64,000 bases of DNA, from the NCBI RefSeq assembly GCF_012272855.1, contig NZ_JAAXCQ010000011.1, positions 62,001-126,000 on the forward strand. The letters are read 5' to 3'. The notes under the pieces were generated by a model. That model saw nothing but the letters and a program-made list of their open reading frames with translations, was not told where the DNA came from and did not search any database. The translations under genes were made by a program, and so were the position numbers. Of the stretch, positions 16,955-27,031 are shown one piece after another. How positions within the stretch are numbered: the first letter of the stretch is position 1; each line of letters begins with the position of its first letter. The stretch comes from Arenibacter sp. 6A1. Its GTDB lineage: Bacteria; Bacteroidota; Bacteroidia; Flavobacteriales; Flavobacteriaceae.

Positions 16955-19162
16955 CTATTTTATAAATCGACTTAACAACTCCCGTACCCTTTTGGTATTT
17001 TCTACATAGTATTTGGCTTGGGTCTTTTGCATACCTACCTTCACGGTAATGGCATCGTCCGGTAATTCTTCGAACATATATTCATCGGTCCAGTCATCGC
17101 CAATGGCAAATACAAAATCGTAATCGTTCTCCGCGAGCATTTTTACGGCCGCCCTACCTTTGTTAACACCACTGCTTTTAATTTCTAAAACCTTATTCCC
17201 AGAAAGTACGGTTAAATTATCGTTGGCAATAAGGCTAGTTAATACCGTCGTTAATTCAGTGGCCCTTTTCTTGCCAAAGTCGGGATCTGTATTTCTATAG
17301 TGCCATGCCAAGGAGAAGTTTTTTTCCTCTATGAACGAGCCTGGGGTTCTATCGACAAAAGATTCCAATATGGGCTTTATTTTGGGCATCCAGTCGTTTT
17401 TTATCTGCTCTAGCAGCGTAAAATCTTCACCTTCTTTGGATAACCATACCCCATGTTCGGCAATCATATTGTATTTTTTATGAAGGAACCAACGGTTAAA
17501 GGTGGCGGTATCCCGACCACTGATTAAATATACATCTGTATTTTCTTGGGCATTGATCTGATCTAAGAGATCATATAACTGTTCATCCGGACCTGCTTTT
17601 TGAGGGTCTACGTGAAAGCCAGAAAGGGTACCGTCATAATCAAAGAACAATAGTTTCCTTTTAGAAGCATGGTATTGTTCAATAACCCCGTCCAGCGTTT
17701 TTTTAGAAAGTATTTTCGAAATATATTGATGGGTCGTTTCTCTTTGCTCTAATAGCGATTTCATAAAATCATTGGCCCATTTCTCCACATTGTAACGTTC
17801 TAGACGTTTTTGTAAAATAGTGTTCCTGGCAATTTGCTCTTCTTTGGGCATGTTGATGGCTTGGATCAAAGCATCTGCTATCTGATCAAAATTGTTCGGG
17901 TTGATGAGTAGGGATTCATTCATCTCATTGGCCGATCCGGCCATTTCACTCAAAATTAAAACACCGGTTTTATCGGTCCTTGTGGCAATGTACTCCTTGG
18001 CCACCAAATTCATGCCGTCGCGAATAGGGGTTAGTAGGGCAATATCACTGGAAGTATAAAGGTCTATTAAATTTTCAAAAGGCATGGATCGGTAGAAATA
18101 CCAAATGGGAGTCCAGCTTACCGTAGCAAATTCTCCGTTGATCCTTCCTACCAATTCATCAATTTCCTTTTTTAATAATTGGTATTGGGGCACATTGGAT
18201 CTAGAAGGCACGGCAAGGATAATCAGCCGTACTTTTTCCTTGTACTCAGGGAATTTATTCAGGAAATATTCAAAGGCCTTCAGCCGTTTCGCGATCCCCT
18301 TGGAATAATCCAATCGATCTATAGATAGGATCAGTTTGGCATCTGGGGTCGATTCTTTGTGGACATTGAGTCGGCGTTGTAATTCCGATTGATTTTCCGT
18401 GGTGTTTTTCTGATGAACCTTGGCGGCACTACTAAATTTTTTATAGTCGATTCCCATGGGGAAAGAATCGACTTTGATAACCCTATCGTCGACATTTATT
18501 TCATTGAAGCTTACCTCTAGGCCTAAAAGCCTCCTTACCGAACTTAAAAAATGCCGCTCGTAATCATAAGTGTGGAAACCGATGAGGTCTGCACCTAATA
18601 GACCACGCAAAATTTCTTTACGCCAGGGCAATGTCCTAAATATTTCATATGAAGGAAAGGGGATATGTAAAAAGAATCCAATAGCCGCTTTGGGGCGCTT
18701 GGCCTTGACCATTTCTGGGACCAACATTAATTGGTAATCATGGACCCAGATGACATCATCGTCCTCCGAGTTTTTTAAAATGGCATCGGCAAACTTTTGG
18801 TTTACTGCCTTAAAGGTTTCCCAACTGGCCGATTCAAATTCCGAATACTCCAAAAAATAATGGAATAAGGGCCACACGGTGCGGTTGCTAAAACCAAAAT
18901 AAAAACCTTCTATTTCCGCTTCGGTAAGGCTTACTTTGGAACAACCATGGGCCTTCAGCGCTTTATCTATTTTAGGTTCCAGTTCCTTGGGGATATCCTC
19001 CTTCGTTAAACCGCTCCATCCTATCCAAAGGCTATCGCTTCCAGAATGTACAGATTTCATTCCCGTAGCCAACCCGCCCACACTAGGGGTGGCTGTGATA
19101 TCGCCATTTTCGATTTGCAATTGTACAGGGAGTCTATTTGAAATTATGATAGTTTTAGCCAT
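16955..19162 (-). CDS. otsAB: bifunctional trehalose-6-phosphate synthase / phosphatase
   Basis: 735-residue cytosolic fusion. Residues 1-465 are a GT20 trehalose-6-phosphate synthase with SVGGLATGMKSV, WVHDYQLMLVPEM, IGFFLHIPFPSYEIFRTLPW, IDRLDYSKGIAKRL and RDGMNLVAKEYIATR, which bind UDP-glucose and glucose-6-phosphate. Residues about 500-735 are the HAD trehalose-6-phosphate phosphatase with DYDGTL (nucleophile Asp near residue 507), LISGRDTATFNRWF and GDDWTDEYMFEEL. Both halves keep their catalytic residues, so one polypeptide makes trehalose. It is divergent from a GH15 hydrolase gene (104 bp apart) and followed at two bases by the MFS gene. This set suggests osmotic or desiccation protection. 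Confidence 0.94.
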   Translation of the reverse strand: MAKTIIISNRLPVQLQIENGDITATPSVGGLATGMKSVHSGSDSLWIGWSGLTKEDIPKELEPKIDKALKAHGCSKVSLTEAEIEGFYFGFSNRTVWPLFHYFLEYSEFESASWETFKAVNQKFADAILKNSEDDDVIWVHDYQLMLVPEMVKAKRPKAAIGFFLHIPFPSYEIFRTLPWRKEILRGLLGADLIGFHTYDYERHFLSSVRRLLGLEVSFNEINVDDRVIKVDSFPMGIDYKKFSSAAKVHQKNTTENQSELQRRLNVHKESTPDAKLILSIDRLDYSKGIAKRLKAFEYFLNKFPEYKEKVRLIILAVPSRSNVPQYQLLKKEIDELVGRINGEFATVSWTPIWYFYRSMPFENLIDLYTSSDIALLTPIRDGMNLVAKEYIATRTDKTGVLILSEMAGSANEMNESLLINPNNFDQIADALIQAINMPKEEQIARNTILQKRLERYNVEKWANDFMKSLLEQRETTHQYISKILSKKTLDGVIEQYHASKRKLLFFDYDGTLSGFHVDPQKAGPDEQLYDLLDQINAQENTDVYLISGRDTATFNRWFLHKKYNMIAEHGVWLSKEGEDFTLLEQIKNDWMPKIKPILESFVDRTPGSFIEEKNFSLAWHYRNTDPDFGKKRATELTTVLTSLIANDNLTVLSGNKVLEIKSSGVNKGRAAVKMLAENDYDFVFAIGDDWTDEYMFEELPDDAITVKVGMQKTQAKYYVENTKRVRELLSRFIK

Positions 19163-19266
19163 AATTTGGTAGGTTTTGGTTTATATAGTTCTATATTTTC
19201 CTTAAATTTCGACAAAACGATTAGTAAAAACAACTTTAATGGTTGTAAAAAACACTTATTTAGCAT

Positions 19267-21075
19267 ATGGATAATTTGGACTACGGAATAATTGGAAATT
19301 GTAGAAGTGCTGCCCTAATTTCCAAGAATGGCTCATTGGATTGGTGTTGTTTGCCCGAATTTGATTCGTCTTCGGTATTTGCAAAAATTTTGGACGAGGA
19401 AAAAGGGGGGAGTTTTGAGATTTTAGTAGATGATTCCTATACGATCGATCAAAAGTATAAAGAGAATACCTGTATCCTAGTCACTAGATTTTCTGATGGC
19501 GAGAATACTTTTGAGGTGCACGACTTTATGCCCCGTTATTACAATGAAGGCGGAGGGTACTATACCCCGCCAGAAATAGTGAGGTATTTTAAACATATTT
19601 CAGGAAACCCAAAATTTAGGGTAGTTTACAACCCTAAGTTGGTATATGCCTTAGGGGAAACAGAAAGCTATATTAAACCCGATTTTATTGCCAGCCTTAC
19701 CCATGCCAAAAAATTTGATACCGTATTCCTGTACACTTCTTTTGATAAGGAAAAGGTACTAAAGGGCGAAGAAATAGTTCTAAAGGAAGCGGGGTATTTT
19801 CTCTTGAGCTATAACGAGAAGATAATAAAACCCGATACCAAGAAAATAAATCTACTTTTACAACGCACCAAGGTCTATTGGTTAAATTGGACCGATAAGG
19901 TTCCTACCTATAAAAAATTCAATGACCAGATAATTCGTAGTGCGCTTACCCTTAAGCTGCTGAGTTATGACAAGTCTGGTGCTGTATTGGCCGCTGCTAC
20001 GACCTCTCTGCCAGAAACTATTGGAGAGGTTCGAAACTGGGACTACCGATTCTGTTGGATAAGGGACGCCTCTATGGTGATCAAGGTAGTTTCGGAACTG
20101 GGACATAAAAACGTGGCCAAAAGATACCTGCAGTTTATTATAGATCTTATCCCCAATAAGGACGAAAAACTGCAGATCATGTATGGTATCAATAAGGAAA
20201 AAATACTGACCGAAGAGACGCTCGATCACTTAAGCGGCTACAAAGGTTCTAAACCCGTACGTATCGGTAATGCTGCCTATGCACAGCGGCAAAATGATAT
20301 CTATGGAATATTGATGGATGTTATTTATACACAGTTGGATAAGTTCAATACCGATATAGAGAACAAAGAAGAATTATGGACCATTACCAAAGGTATTGTT
20401 TGGATCGTAGATAATCACTGGGAAGAGCCCGACAAGGGTATATGGGAATTCCGAACCGAAGACAGACACTTTACATTTTCTAAAATATTGTGCTGGGTAG
20501 CCCTGGACAGAGCCATTAAAGTGGCAAAAATATTTGGAAAAACACATAAGATCGATAAATGGAGATCCCTAGAAAAGAGGATCAGGGAAGATATTTATGC
20601 CAATGCTTGGAGTGAGGAAAAGCAGTCCTTTACCCAGTCCTATGGTTCCCAGGATTTAGATGCATCCGTACTTCTGATGGAGTCCTATGGATTTATAGAA
20701 GCCAAAAACCCACAATTTGTAAATACGGTAAAAGCCATTGAAAAGGAGTTGAGCAATGAAGGCCTGTTATATCGCTATAAAAATAAGGACGACTTTGGAT
20801 TACCCTCGTCTTCCTTTACTATTTGTACCTTTTGGTTCATCAACAGCCTATTTAAAATAGGAGAGGAGGAAAAAGCGATGGCGCAATTTGAGAAGCTATT
20901 GTCCTATGGCAATCATTTAGGACTCTTTAGTGAAGATATCGACTTTAAAACAAAACGCTTGTTAGGGAATTTTCCGCAGGCCTACTCGCATTTGGCACTG
21001 ATAGAATGTGCCATTAACTTTTCTAAAAAAGACAGTGAGACCAAGCTTAAGGAATCTTTTGATAATAAGGAATAG
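19267..21075 (+). CDS. glycoside hydrolase family 15 (glucoamylase/trehalase type)
   Basis: 602-residue cytosolic enzyme without signal peptide. The N-terminal beta-sandwich domain begins DYGIIGNCRSAALISKNGSL, followed by the (alpha/alpha)6 barrel with ETIGEVRNWDYRFCWIRDAS around residues 250-270, and the later EFRTEDRHFTFSKILCWVAL. This branch of GH15 includes mycobacterial-type trehalases and bacterial glucoamylases. Next to otsAB, hydrolysis of trehalose to glucose is the likely role; glucan hydrolysis is the alternative. The catalytic Glu pair cannot be assigned safely by eye. Start at 19267 is the first ATG and gives the known N-terminus. Ends at a compact terminator shared with the next gene. 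Confidence 0.9.
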   Translation: MDNLDYGIIGNCRSAALISKNGSLDWCCLPEFDSSSVFAKILDEEKGGSFEILVDDSYTIDQKYKENTCILVTRFSDGENTFEVHDFMPRYYNEGGGYYTPPEIVRYFKHISGNPKFRVVYNPKLVYALGETESYIKPDFIASLTHAKKFDTVFLYTSFDKEKVLKGEEIVLKEAGYFLLSYNEKIIKPDTKKINLLLQRTKVYWLNWTDKVPTYKKFNDQIIRSALTLKLLSYDKSGAVLAAATTSLPETIGEVRNWDYRFCWIRDASMVIKVVSELGHKNVAKRYLQFIIDLIPNKDEKLQIMYGINKEKILTEETLDHLSGYKGSKPVRIGNAAYAQRQNDIYGILMDVIYTQLDKFNTDIENKEELWTITKGIVWIVDNHWEEPDKGIWEFRTEDRHFTFSKILCWVALDRAIKVAKIFGKTHKIDKWRSLEKRIREDIYANAWSEEKQSFTQSYGSQDLDASVLLMESYGFIEAKNPQFVNTVKAIEKELSNEGLLYRYKNKDDFGLPSSSFTICTFWFINSLFKIGEEEKAMAQFEKLLSYGNHLGLFSEDIDFKTKRLLGNFPQAYSHLALIECAINFSKKDSETKLKESFDNKE

Positions 21076-21084
21076 CAATGTCTT

Positions 21085-21112
21085 AAACCCCTCTTTCGGG
21101 AGGGGTTTTTTA
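21085..21112 (+). terminator. bidirectional terminator overlapping a stop codon
   Basis: AACCCCTC pairs with GAGGGGTT around TTTCGG and is followed by a T-run; the last bases are the stop codon of the convergent decarboxylase gene. Only about 34 bp separate the two stop codons. Confidence 0.82.
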
Positions 21113-22558
21113 TGAATTTTTAGCAGCGGGTAGATTTGCTGTGGCCAGGGCTTCTGCTTTGTCCAAGAGCATTTCTAAATGTGCTGGGGTAGTATAAGGG
21201 TTCATGATGGTGGTACGCAGATAATGAATGCCCCTTAATTTTGTTTGTACAATATAGCATTCTCCCTCTTCCAAAATAGCGAGCCTGATTTTCTCATTAA
21301 TACTATTAAGACTAGTGGTATCTAATTTAGTACTGACGTATCTAAAACAAACAATATTGCTCATTGGGTCAACCGCCAGTTCAAAAGAGCTATGGTTCCT
21401 AATGATTTCTGCAAACCCTTGCCCTAAATCGTAAAGGGAAGTCACAAAATCATCAAAAATAGTTTCGCCGTAGGTCTTTAAGAGTGTATACCAGTGCAGG
21501 CTCATCATAGATTTGGTACATTCAAAAGTACGCTTTGCTAAGTTATACCAGTCTTCTTCGGTAGACTGTTCTAGTAAGTAATCGGCTTTTTGACTAAAGG
21601 TGGCATGGGAATGTGCTCTGTTTTTAAATAATAAAGCAGTGGTTATGGTTGGCATCATCATCATTTTATGACCATCAATAACCACCGAATCTGCTTCGGA
21701 AATCCCATGTAGTTTATTCTTGTATTTTGCTGAAAAAATAGCCGCTCCTCCGTGGGCACCATCGACGTGAAACCAAAGCTTGTTTTGTTTGCTAAATTCT
21801 GCAATGGCCTCCAAATCATCGTACATTCCCGTTGCTGTGGAGGGCGCACTTCCTACAATAGCAAACACTTCAATACCTTCCTTTTTTGCTTGGGCAAGTG
21901 AAGTCTCCAATGCTGTAGTATCCATGGTGAAATTTGATGTAGTCGGAATTTTAATGATTCCCTTTTCTCCCAAGCCCATAATCTTGGCAGCCCTATCGAT
22001 ACAATAATGAGCTTGTTCACTGACCATAATGCCTAATTTTTGGCTATGCCCTTCGTTCCATATGTCATTTGGTAGCATCGCTTTTCTGGCGGCTAATAGG
22101 GCGGTTAAATTGGCTAAAGTGCCACCAGAGGTAAGAATACCGCCGGCCTTTGGTTCATATCCAAGTTTTTTGCACAGTAAATCGGTTATGATAAGTTCCA
22201 TGGCAGTGGCTGCTTTTCCCATTTCATAAACCGCCATGCCATTATTTAACAAGGACCCTATCAGTCCGGTCAAGGCAGTAATAGGGGCAGGTGGACTCAC
22301 CTGATGTCCTATGTATTTTGGATGGTGTACATGAATAGAACGAGATATGATTGTTTTGAAAAGTGCGTTTTCATCCCCGTTTTTTAAAAATTCGGTCCAA
22401 TATTGATGTTCATCCTTAGGTAAAACCCAATCCAAGACTTTTTCCGATTTCCCTTGGGTAGTTTGTTCCAAATGGTCGGCCAAAGAATCGATTAGTTCAT
22501 GCCCTCTTTTTCTAAAATCTTCAGAAGAATATGCGGAACCAAGAAGTGTGTTTTTCAT
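21110..22558 (-). CDS. pyridoxal-dependent decarboxylase (group II)
   Basis: 482-residue cytosolic PLP enzyme of the aromatic-amino-acid / glutamate / diaminobutyrate decarboxylase fold. The PLP lysine is in VVIDGHKMMMMP (near residue 297), and the substrate-side signature HHPKYIGHQVSPPAP near residue 77 and TSGGTLANLTALLAAR near 145 are conserved. HVDGAHGGAAIFS holds the Asp that pairs with the PLP ring nitrogen. The Asp/Pro commonly before HK is DG here. The substrate cannot be fixed by eye: L-2,4-diaminobutyrate, aromatic amino acids and glutamate are all options. Monocistronic, convergent with GH15. Confidence 0.87.
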   Translation of the reverse strand: MKNTLLGSAYSSEDFRKRGHELIDSLADHLEQTTQGKSEKVLDWVLPKDEHQYWTEFLKNGDENALFKTIISRSIHVHHPKYIGHQVSPPAPITALTGLIGSLLNNGMAVYEMGKAATAMELIITDLLCKKLGYEPKAGGILTSGGTLANLTALLAARKAMLPNDIWNEGHSQKLGIMVSEQAHYCIDRAAKIMGLGEKGIIKIPTTSNFTMDTTALETSLAQAKKEGIEVFAIVGSAPSTATGMYDDLEAIAEFSKQNKLWFHVDGAHGGAAIFSAKYKNKLHGISEADSVVIDGHKMMMMPTITTALLFKNRAHSHATFSQKADYLLEQSTEEDWYNLAKRTFECTKSMMSLHWYTLLKTYGETIFDDFVTSLYDLGQGFAEIIRNHSSFELAVDPMSNIVCFRYVSTKLDTTSLNSINEKIRLAILEEGECYIVQTKLRGIHYLRTTIMNPYTTPAHLEMLLDKAEALATANLPAAKNS

Positions 22559-22818
22559 ATTTGGTTGGGTATTGTTTTTTTAAGGATTATATGTAATTCG
22601 CATAGCTGAATTCGGATTTGCGACCTGTTTTTTATCCTACTTGTTTCAAGTTGCTAAGGTAATTCATCGACTTGTAGGTTGCAATAAAGGTATAGTTGCC
22701 TTTCCCTTTTGATTCCTAATCTTATGAGTTTTATAAGTTTAAAATCAAAATTATGGTGGGGTTTAGGCTACTGGGAATTATAGTTCCTTATAAATTAAAC
22801 AATCCGAAGCGGTTTCGT

Positions 22819-22826
22819 TAAATTTG
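22819..22826 (+). promoter_or_regulatory. -7 box TAAATTTG upstream of the M49 peptidase gene
   Basis: Exact match to the Bacteroidota -7 element TAnnTTTG, 27 bp before the M49 start codon. No TTG is present at the ideal distance upstream, so the promoter is only partly supported. Confidence 0.4.
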
Positions 22827-22853
22827 TGTCTTATAATTCAAATAACGTATAAA

Positions 22854-24899
22854 ATGAACTTAAAAAATGTTTTTGGTTGTTTCCTAATACTCGCTTCTTT
22901 AGGGGCTTGTAAGGAAAAAGCAGTAGCGCCAGATCCCGTTGTAGAGAAAGAAATGGGGTTTGATTATATGGTAGATCAATTCGCCGATATAAAGGTTTTA
23001 AGGTATCAAATTCCAGGATTTGATGAACTAACATTGAAAGAGAAAAAGATGGTTTATTATTTAACCCAGGCCGGTTTGGCTGGGCGCGATATGATTTGGG
23101 ACCAGAATTACCGTCATAACTTGGAAATTAGAGCGGCTTTAGAAAATATATATACGCAGTATGCTGGGGATAAAACTACCGCAGATTGGAAAGCGTTTGA
23201 GGAATATTTGAAAAGAATTTGGTTTTCGAACGGTATCCATCACCACTATTCTAACGATAAGATAAAACCTGAGTTTTCATCAGATTTTTTAAACTTTTTG
23301 TTAGCGGAGACCGATACAGTACTGAAAGGAGAAGCCTTTGAAGTGATTTTTAATGATAATGACAATAAAAAGGTCAACAAGAAAAAGGGCGTTGATAATA
23401 TAGCTTCGTCGGCAGTGAATTTTTATGATCCTTCCATTACAGATGCTGATGTGGAAGCCTTTTATAAAAAAGCTTATAAAGGACCAAAAAATGCCCCTAT
23501 AGAAGCTGGGCTGAATTCTAAATTAGTCCGTGAAAATGGTAAAATCGTGGAAAAGGTTTGGAAGTCTGGCGGTCTTTACGGGAGTGCCATTGATGAGGTT
23601 ATCAAATGGTTGGAAAAGGCCAAGGAAGTAGCAGAAAATGACGAACAAACAAATGCTTTGGGACTTTTAATCGAATATTATAAAACTGGAAGTTTAGATA
23701 CTTGGGACGAATATTGTATTGCTTGGGCAACTTCGACCTCTGGAAATATAGATTGGATCAATGGTTTTATAGAAGTTTACAACGACCCCAAAGGGTACCG
23801 CGGATCTTATGAGTCTATTGTTCAGATCAAAGATTTCGAAATGTCTAGACAAATGGCCGTTTTGTCCGAAAATGCTCAGTGGTTCGAAGACAATACTCCT
23901 TTAATGGAGGAGCACAAAAAAGCCAAGGTGGTTGGCGTGTCTTATAAAACGGTGAATGTGGCCGGAGAATCTGGAGACGCTTCACCAAGTACCCCAATAG
24001 GGATTAACCTACCTAACAACAACTGGATCAGACAGCAGCACGGAAGTAAATCGGTTTCCTTAGGGAATATCATCAATGCTTATAGCCATGCTGGTGGTAG
24101 CGGAAAATTAAAAGAATTTGCCAATGATGCCGAAGAAATTGAATTGGAAGAGCAGTATGGCGAAATAGCCGATAAATTACATACAGCCTTGCACGAAGTA
24201 ATCGGCCATGCTTCCGGACAAATTAACGAAGGAATAGGACAGCCAAAAGAAACCCTTAAGAATTACGCTTCTACCATGGAAGAGGGTAGGGCAGATTTAA
24301 TCGGGCTGTATTACCTGATGGATCCTAAATTACAAGAGCTTGGATTGGTAGATGACTGGAGAAAAGTTGGAAAAGCTGCTTATGACGGGTATATTAGAAA
24401 TGGATTAATGACACAGTTAGTGCGTATTAATCTAGGAGATGATATTGAAGAAGACCATATGGTCAATAGACAATGGGTTTCTGCATGGGCTTTTGAAAAA
24501 GGTCAGGCAGATAAGGTGATTGAGAAAATCACTCGCGATGGCAAGACCTATTACAATATCAATGACTATGATAAACTACGTGAAATTTTTGGACAGTTGT
24601 TACGTGAAACACAACGTATAAAGTCTGAAGGCGATTTTAAAGCTGCACAAGATTTGGTAGAAGGCTATGGTGTAAAAGTAGATCAAACCATACATGCCGA
24701 GGTGTTGGAACGAAACGCACAATTTAGTTCGGCTCCATATAGTGGTTTTGTAAATCCAGTATTGGTGGCAGAAACCGATGAGGCAGGAGAAATAACCGAT
24801 GTAAAGGTTACCCAGCCAAAGAGCTTTGAAGGTCAAATGTTAGAATATGCTAAACAGTATAACTTTTTAGGGCAAGGTGCCTTGGAGCTTGTACAATAA
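22854..24899 (+). CDS. dipeptidyl-peptidase III family (M49) lipoprotein
   Basis: 681-residue lipoprotein: signal 1-19 with lipobox GAC (Cys19). The M49 catalytic core is present: zinc motif HEVIGH near residue 450 (the family's HExxxH) and the second zinc Glu in EEGRADLIGLYYL near residue 479. M49 enzymes remove N-terminal dipeptides; the lipid anchor places this one at the inner or outer membrane, in line with bacteroidetes members. Start at 22854 is preferred to an in-frame GTG at 22824 because it gives the lipoprotein signal. Single gene; closed by a bidirectional terminator at 24950. Confidence 0.9.
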   Translation: MNLKNVFGCFLILASLGACKEKAVAPDPVVEKEMGFDYMVDQFADIKVLRYQIPGFDELTLKEKKMVYYLTQAGLAGRDMIWDQNYRHNLEIRAALENIYTQYAGDKTTADWKAFEEYLKRIWFSNGIHHHYSNDKIKPEFSSDFLNFLLAETDTVLKGEAFEVIFNDNDNKKVNKKKGVDNIASSAVNFYDPSITDADVEAFYKKAYKGPKNAPIEAGLNSKLVRENGKIVEKVWKSGGLYGSAIDEVIKWLEKAKEVAENDEQTNALGLLIEYYKTGSLDTWDEYCIAWATSTSGNIDWINGFIEVYNDPKGYRGSYESIVQIKDFEMSRQMAVLSENAQWFEDNTPLMEEHKKAKVVGVSYKTVNVAGESGDASPSTPIGINLPNNNWIRQQHGSKSVSLGNIINAYSHAGGSGKLKEFANDAEEIELEEQYGEIADKLHTALHEVIGHASGQINEGIGQPKETLKNYASTMEEGRADLIGLYYLMDPKLQELGLVDDWRKVGKAAYDGYIRNGLMTQLVRINLGDDIEEDHMVNRQWVSAWAFEKGQADKVIEKITRDGKTYYNINDYDKLREIFGQLLRETQRIKSEGDFKAAQDLVEGYGVKVDQTIHAEVLERNAQFSSAPYSGFVNPVLVAETDEAGEITDVKVTQPKSFEGQMLEYAKQYNFLGQGALELVQ

Positions 24900-24949
24900 T
24901 TGAACATTTTTTCACTATCCAGATTAGGAATTAATTTCTGGTTATAAAT

Positions 24950-24980
24950 AAAAAACCGCTCCCGAAAGGAGCGGTTTTTC
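24950..24980 (+). terminator. bidirectional terminator
   Basis: AAAACCGCTCC pairs with GGAGCGGTTTT around CGAAA, with A and T runs on the sides. It separates the convergent M49 peptidase and fadE genes. Confidence 0.88.
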
Positions 24981-25011
24981 ATTACTGCTTTTTTACAAAG
25001 CGCTACTTGAA

Positions 25012-26823
25012 TTAGTCAAAGGTATATCCGTTATCTGCAGCTACTTTATCGGCAATTTGGGTCCGCAAAGCTACTACATTAGGTTGATTGGTATATTTTG
25101 TAAAACGTTTGAGTCCCATTAGCATCATTCGCTGCTCATCGCCTTCGGCAAAGGAAACAATGGCTTCCTTACCTTTTTGGATAACGGTGTCAACGGCGGT
25201 GTACAAATATAATTTGGACATTGCTATTTGGGTGGCCTGAGATTCTTCCCCAAAACGTTTTGCATTTTTCTCTGTACGTAAAATGGTCGATTCGGCCATG
25301 TAAATTTCAATTAATATATCCGAGGCAGATAACATTAACTGCTGGTGATTTTCCAATTCTGGCCCAAATTTTTGGACAGCACTACCTGCTACCATCAGGA
25401 ATACTTTCTTGAGTCTTGCCAAAATATCTTTTTCTTCAGAAAACAACTCCGAAAAATCGGGAACATCAAAAGAGGGGATACCCATTAATTCATCGGATAC
25501 TTTCATAGCTGGCCCTAAAAGGTCTACATGGCCTTTCATAGCTTTTTTTACCAGCATACCAACGGCCAACATACGGTTTATCTCGTTGGTGCCTTCATAA
25601 ATCCTGGCAATACGGGCATCTCTCCAAGCCGACTCCATAGGGGTATCAGCGGAGAATCCCATCCCGCCAAAAATTTGAATACCTTCGTCGGTAGTGCTTT
25701 GAACATCTTCGGAAACGGCTACCTTAAGGATAGAACACTCAATAGCGTATTCTTCCACTCCTTTTAATTCTGCTTCCTGATGCGAATTACCTTCGGCTTC
25801 CCGAATGGCAATCCTATCTTCAATATTTTTTGCGGCCCTATAACTAGCCGATTCGTCTGCGTAACAATTGGTAGCCATATTGGCAATTTTGGCCTTAATA
25901 GCACCAAAATTTATAATCGGTGTTTTAAACTGAACACGTTCATTGGCATATTTGGTAGCTTCGGTTATAACCCTTCTTTGAGCTTCCAAACAGGCAGCAG
26001 CCAATTTTATACGGCCTACATTTAAAGCATTCATGGCTATTTTAAATCCGTTGCCACGGGTAGAAAGCATATTTTCTACCGGCACTTTGGTATCATTAAA
26101 AAATACCTGTCGAGTCGATGAAGAATGTATCCCTAGTTTCTTTTCTTCCTCTCCCATACTGATCCCATTACTGGGGTCGTTTTCTATGATAAAACCAGTG
26201 ATGTTTTTATCGTCTTCTATACGGGCAAATACAATAAACATATTACAGAACCCTGCATTGGAAATCCACATTTTCTGACCTGTAATATTGTAGTATTTCC
26301 CATCCTCGGATAAGACCGCCTTTGTTTTACCGGAGTTGGCATCGGAGCCTGCTCCTGGTTCGGTAAGACAATAGGCACCAAACCATTCGCCCGATGCTAA
26401 TCTGGGAACATATTTATTCTTTTGTTCCTCCGTACCATAAAGGGTAATGGGCATGGTTCCAATACCGGTATGAGCGCCAAAGGCCGTACTAAAAGAACCA
26501 CTAGCCCCAGAAATGTAATCGCATACCAACATCGTTGAAACAAATCCCATCCCCATACCACCGTAAGATTCTGGAACAGCAATACTTAACAAACCTAGTT
26601 CCCCTGCTTTGCGCATGGTTTCCTCGGTAAAGGCATAGTCCTTTTTTTCAAACCGTTCCCAATGTGCCCAAAGTTCTCGATCTACAAACTCTTTGGTGCT
26701 TTCTCGCATCATTTTTTGCTCTTCCGATAAATCTTCAAGCGTAAAAATATCTTCACATTTGGTCTCTTTTACAAGGAACTGTCCGCCCCTTAGTATGTCT
26801 TTGTTTGTTGTTTCTGTGCTCAT
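25012..26823 (-). CDS. fadE: acyl-CoA dehydrogenase (FadE-type, beta-oxidation)
   Basis: 603-residue cytosolic flavoprotein, long two-domain form. The N-terminal and middle domains carry PESYGGMGMGFVSTMLVCDY and YCLTEPGAGSDANSGKTKA (FAD and substrate binding); the C-terminal helical domain carries DEGIQIFGGMGFSADTPMES and RIYEGTNEINRML with the Glu region that acts as base. It catalyses the first step of fatty-acid beta-oxidation, giving trans-2-enoyl-CoA. About 180 extra residues after the core match the long FadE of Bacillus (fadNAE). It is the last gene of marR-fadN-fadA-fadE; the 208-bp gap before it may contain another promoter. Confidence 0.92.
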   Translation of the reverse strand: MSTETTNKDILRGGQFLVKETKCEDIFTLEDLSEEQKMMRESTKEFVDRELWAHWERFEKKDYAFTEETMRKAGELGLLSIAVPESYGGMGMGFVSTMLVCDYISGASGSFSTAFGAHTGIGTMPITLYGTEEQKNKYVPRLASGEWFGAYCLTEPGAGSDANSGKTKAVLSEDGKYYNITGQKMWISNAGFCNMFIVFARIEDDKNITGFIIENDPSNGISMGEEEKKLGIHSSSTRQVFFNDTKVPVENMLSTRGNGFKIAMNALNVGRIKLAAACLEAQRRVITEATKYANERVQFKTPIINFGAIKAKIANMATNCYADESASYRAAKNIEDRIAIREAEGNSHQEAELKGVEEYAIECSILKVAVSEDVQSTTDEGIQIFGGMGFSADTPMESAWRDARIARIYEGTNEINRMLAVGMLVKKAMKGHVDLLGPAMKVSDELMGIPSFDVPDFSELFSEEKDILARLKKVFLMVAGSAVQKFGPELENHQQLMLSASDILIEIYMAESTILRTEKNAKRFGEESQATQIAMSKLYLYTAVDTVIQKGKEAIVSFAEGDEQRMMLMGLKRFTKYTNQPNVVALRTQIADKVAADNGYTFD

Positions 26824-27031
26824 AATGTTTTTTAATTAAGAAAAAATAAAATGGAGTAGCATATAATTAGGGGCTTATTCTGAGGGTCCTAGGATATTTC
26901 GATGCCATTTTACAAATTTATAGTTCAGTTTGTTTTGGGTAAGAAAGGAATCAAGACCTTATTGTTTCGGTAGTGATGCTTCTGCATATCACTGGCCTTA
27001 AGGTTTTTCTTCTTTGTCTTATCGTATGGTT

